A DNA stretch of 7,645 nt from an uncultured Clostridia bacterium (lineage in GTDB: Bacteria; Bacillota; Clostridia; Christensenellales; UBA1242), in contig CALWFX010000073.1 of assembly GCA_944377765.1 (NCBI GenBank), forward strand, positions 1-7,645, read 5' to 3'. Below the pieces are notes generated by a model. That model was not told where the DNA came from, ran no database searches, and saw only the letters and a program-made list of their open reading frames with translations. A program made the translations under genes and the position numbers. Below are positions 6,594 through 7,645 of the stretch, piece after piece. How positions within the stretch are numbered: position 1 is the first letter of the stretch; each line of letters begins with the position of its first letter.

Positions 6594-6621
6594 CAAAAAA
6601 AAGAAGGTTAACAACTTCTTT
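6594..6621 (-). terminator. Hairpin and T8 run between the 99-residue gene and the acetyltransferase
   Basis: On the - strand AAGAAG (6615-6620) pairs with CTTCTT (6601-6606), extendable by one pair, with an 8-nt loop holding the TAA of the upstream gene. Eight T follow (6595-6602). The T-run ends about 20 nt before the acetyltransferase ATG, so it may work as a terminator or as an attenuator within a two-gene operon. Confidence 0.5.
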
Positions 6622-6907
6622 CTTCCAAAATTTCATTTTTAAATCTGTTATATTTATCAATAGTAGAGAAAAGATATCTTTCCTTTTCCACGCCACTTAA
6701 ATTTTTCATAACTTTATCGTCCATCAAAAAATGAATAGGATTAAAAATTTCTTCATCCTTAGACATCAAATATTCCACCTTTTCTTTAAACGCATCATCT
6801 TCAGTTGAAATAACTTTAATTTTTGCATTTACCTTTTCCTTAGTGTCCTGCCCAAGCAACTTCTTTTTCGCTTTCAAAGCAAAATGTTTAAGTATATCAC
6901 TGTGCAT
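6608..6907 (-). CDS. Small charged hypothetical protein, 99 residues
   Basis: This protein is not recognised. It is hydrophilic and predicted mostly helical, with a basic N-terminus (KHFALKAKKKLLGQ) and mixed-charge segments; it has no signal peptide or membrane helix and a single Cys, the last residue. A good -10 box lies upstream at 6937-6942. The start at 6907 is preceded after AAAT by a run of eight G, which must act as the ribosome site through G-C and G-U pairing to the anti-SD; no ordinary GGAGG is present. The gene lies just before the GlmU-like acetyltransferase, with a hairpin over its stop codon, so the two are probably co-transcribed at least in part. Coding potential rests on length, promoter and position, not on family recognition. 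Confidence 0.7.
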   Translation of the reverse strand: MHSDILKHFALKAKKKLLGQDTKEKVNAKIKVISTEDDAFKEKVEYLMSKDEEIFNPIHFLMDDKVMKNLSGVEKERYLFSTIDKYNRFKNEILEERSC

Positions 6908-6911
6908 ATTT

Positions 6912-6919
6912 CCCCCCCC
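6912..6919 (-). promoter_or_regulatory. Poly-G (G8) ribosome-binding region
   Basis: Eight consecutive G on the - strand sit four bases before the ATG at 6907. In such AT-rich DNA a G8 run is conspicuous. It takes the place of the Shine-Dalgarno sequence, and a change in its length by slippage would alter the strength and spacing of the site. Confidence 0.6.
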
Positions 6920-6936
6920 ATTTAAAATACAAAAAA

Positions 6937-6965
6937 ATTATATAATAAATAGGATAAAAATCCTA
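6937..6965 (-). promoter_or_regulatory. Promoter -10 box with adjacent TAGGAT dyad
   Basis: TATAAT on the - strand (6937-6942) lies 30 bp before the start codon of the 99-residue gene. Immediately upstream, TAGGAT-AAAA-ATCCTA (6950-6965) is a perfect dyad occupying the spacer and -35 area, where no consensus -35 hexamer is visible. The dyad is a candidate operator or activator site. Confidence 0.5.
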
Positions 6966-7096
6966 AAATATTTATGTTTAATAATTTTTATTTTTGTCGA
7001 ATAAATGCTAATAATTACTAATCAAAAAATGTATAAGAAAATAATTTATTTATTATTTAAAATTAATTTTTTAATAATTTTTAAATTAATAAAAAA
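6966..7096. other. Very AT-rich intergenic stretch
   Basis: About 130 bp with almost no G or C, made of short A/T tracts. I see no gene, clear repeat or RNA structure in it. It may provide an UP element or bent DNA upstream of the promoter at 6937-6965. Confidence 0.5.
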
Positions 7097-7112
7097 ATAA
7101 GGTTTCCCTTAT
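7090..7112 (-). terminator. Terminator of the WG-like protein gene
   Basis: On the - strand ATAAGG (7107-7112) and CCTTAT (7097-7102) enclose a GAAA tetraloop and are followed by seven T. It lies three bases after the stop codon of the gene at 7116-7460. Confidence 0.85.
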
Positions 7113-7115
7113 CTT

Positions 7116-7460
7116 TTAAAATGTTTTAATACAACCATTTTTGTCAACTTGTTTTCTTAATGTTCTTGCATAATCATCATTGGCAATTGCCTTGTCAAGA
7201 TTGCTTTCATACACACCAGCACTTCCCAAAACTTTCTTTGTGTAAATATTTCCATCTTTATCAAGAAGAGCACAAACTTCGCTTTCTCCCACACGCTTAA
7301 TTGTTGCATAACCAGTTTCATCAAATTTACCTATTTCTCCATATCTGCCAGAAGAAATTTTTCCATCAGGATAAACAAAAGTAAATCCACTTTTATCATT
7401 CATCTCAACAACTTTTGTATCATTCCCTAAAACTGAAATAATTTTATATTCTTGCTCCAT
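7116..7460 (-). CDS. Small WG-repeat-like hypothetical protein
   Basis: The 114-residue product is probably cytosolic; it has no signal peptide or membrane helix. Residues about 25-75 contain two beta-type units of the kind seen in WG-repeat proteins: FTFVYPDGKISSGRYGEIGKF and a second ending in CALLDKDGNIYTKKV, each with an aromatic or hydrophobic strand before a D-G turn. The C-terminal 40 residues are charged and likely helical. Such repeats usually mediate protein contacts; no function can be assigned. It has its own promoter (7479-7507), a strong ribosome site (AGGGAGAA, on the + strand 7465-7472, four bases before the ATG) and its own terminator, so it is a monocistronic unit. The family match is loose. 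Confidence 0.8.
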   Translation of the reverse strand: MEQEYKIISVLGNDTKVVEMNDKSGFTFVYPDGKISSGRYGEIGKFDETGYATIKRVGESEVCALLDKDGNIYTKKVLGSAGVYESNLDKAIANDDYARTLRKQVDKNGCIKTF

Positions 7461-7478
7461 AATTTTCTCCCTATTGTT

Positions 7479-7507
7479 ATTATAGCATTATTTTAAATTA
7501 TAATCAA
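7479..7507 (-). promoter_or_regulatory. Promoter of the WG-like protein gene
   Basis: On the - strand TTGATT (7502-7507) and TATAAT (7479-7484) are 17 bp apart, with TG one base before the -10 box (extended -10). Transcription would start near 7472, giving an mRNA with a very short leader that begins at the ribosome site. Confidence 0.85.
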
Positions 7508-7521
7508 TATAAAATTCAAAA

Positions 7522-7551
7522 ATAAAAAAGAGTAGAGAAATCTCTACTCTT
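7522..7551 (-). terminator. Strong terminator downstream of the presumed 16S rRNA
   Basis: AAGAGTAGAGA (7528-7538) and TCTCTACTCTT (7541-7551) form a perfect inverted repeat. On the - strand it is followed by TTTTTTATTTTTG, while the + side has only a poor T-run. It ends a transcript entering from beyond the right edge. Confidence 0.85.
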
Positions 7552-7633
7552 CTTTGTATTAATTAAATAGTTAAATCAGTTATCTCGTTCTCTATTCTTG
7601 AGATATCTCTATCTCTCATCGACCATTCTCTTT

Positions 7634-7645
7634 AAAAGGAGGTGA
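7634..7645 (-). rRNA. 3' end of 16S rRNA (partial, at window edge)
   Basis: The last 11 bases read TCACCTCCTTT on the - strand, the anti-Shine-Dalgarno end of 16S rRNA, followed by about 80 nt of trailer and a strong same-strand terminator. The same bases on the + strand would be a perfect ribosome site (AAAGGAGGTGA) for a gene starting outside the window. I prefer 16S because a - strand transcript clearly enters here and no consensus + promoter is seen between 7552 and 7633. Confidence 0.55.

Noticed and set aside
6577..6696. Longer acetyltransferase start at 6696
   Set aside because: It overlaps the upstream gene by 89 bp, has no ribosome site, and adds residues not found in the GlmU domain. 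It is kept only as a finding.
7552..7645. + strand gene leader ending in a perfect Shine-Dalgarno
   Set aside because: No clear + promoter is visible and a - strand terminator shows transcription from the right, so the 16S reading is favoured, though not proven.

Overview
The window is AT-rich, uses the standard code (TGG for Trp, stops TAA or TAG) and has Shine-Dalgarno sites and intrinsic terminators of the Gram-positive kind. A BclA-like jelly-roll protein, a DUF4011-type helicase and a GlmU-like acetyltransferase domain fit an uncultured low-GC Firmicutes (Clostridia/Bacilli-like gut lineage). This placement is an inference; no diagnostic marker is complete.

Layout. Positions 1-497 hold the wreck of a tyrosine recombinase gene on the + strand, split over at least two frames. 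It is followed by two copies of a 10-bp palindrome-like site, a strong terminator and two more copies in the opposite orientation. Next comes a free-standing tRNA-Ile(GAT) on the - strand, with its own terminator and a full-consensus promoter. This is the usual arrangement of an element once integrated at a tRNA 3' end. At 716-1384 (-) lies a membrane protein with an internally repeated helix and a long charged tail. Across a divergent regulatory region, 1529-2029 (+) encodes a small protein with a Cys-rich N-terminus and a BclA/TNF-like beta domain. A single perfect hairpin then ends both this gene and the converging 1269-residue helicase-nuclease (2054-5863, -), the dominant gene of the window.

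The right third is all on the - strand: a stand-alone GlmU C-terminal acetyltransferase domain (5965-6576), preceded by an unrecognised 99-residue protein whose ribosome-binding region is a run of eight G (6608-6907), then a small WG-repeat-like protein (7116-7460) with a clear promoter. The last bases match the 3' end of 16S rRNA on the - strand, followed about 80 nt later by a strong terminator and no tRNA or 23S. If this is right, the 16S gene is unlinked, which agrees with tRNA-Ile(GAT), a usual 16S-23S spacer tRNA, standing alone here.

The genes do not form one pathway. The best candidates for new biology are the compact DUF4011-helicase-nuclease with an altered nuclease motif close to an integration scar, the split GlmU activity, and the poly-G translation start.
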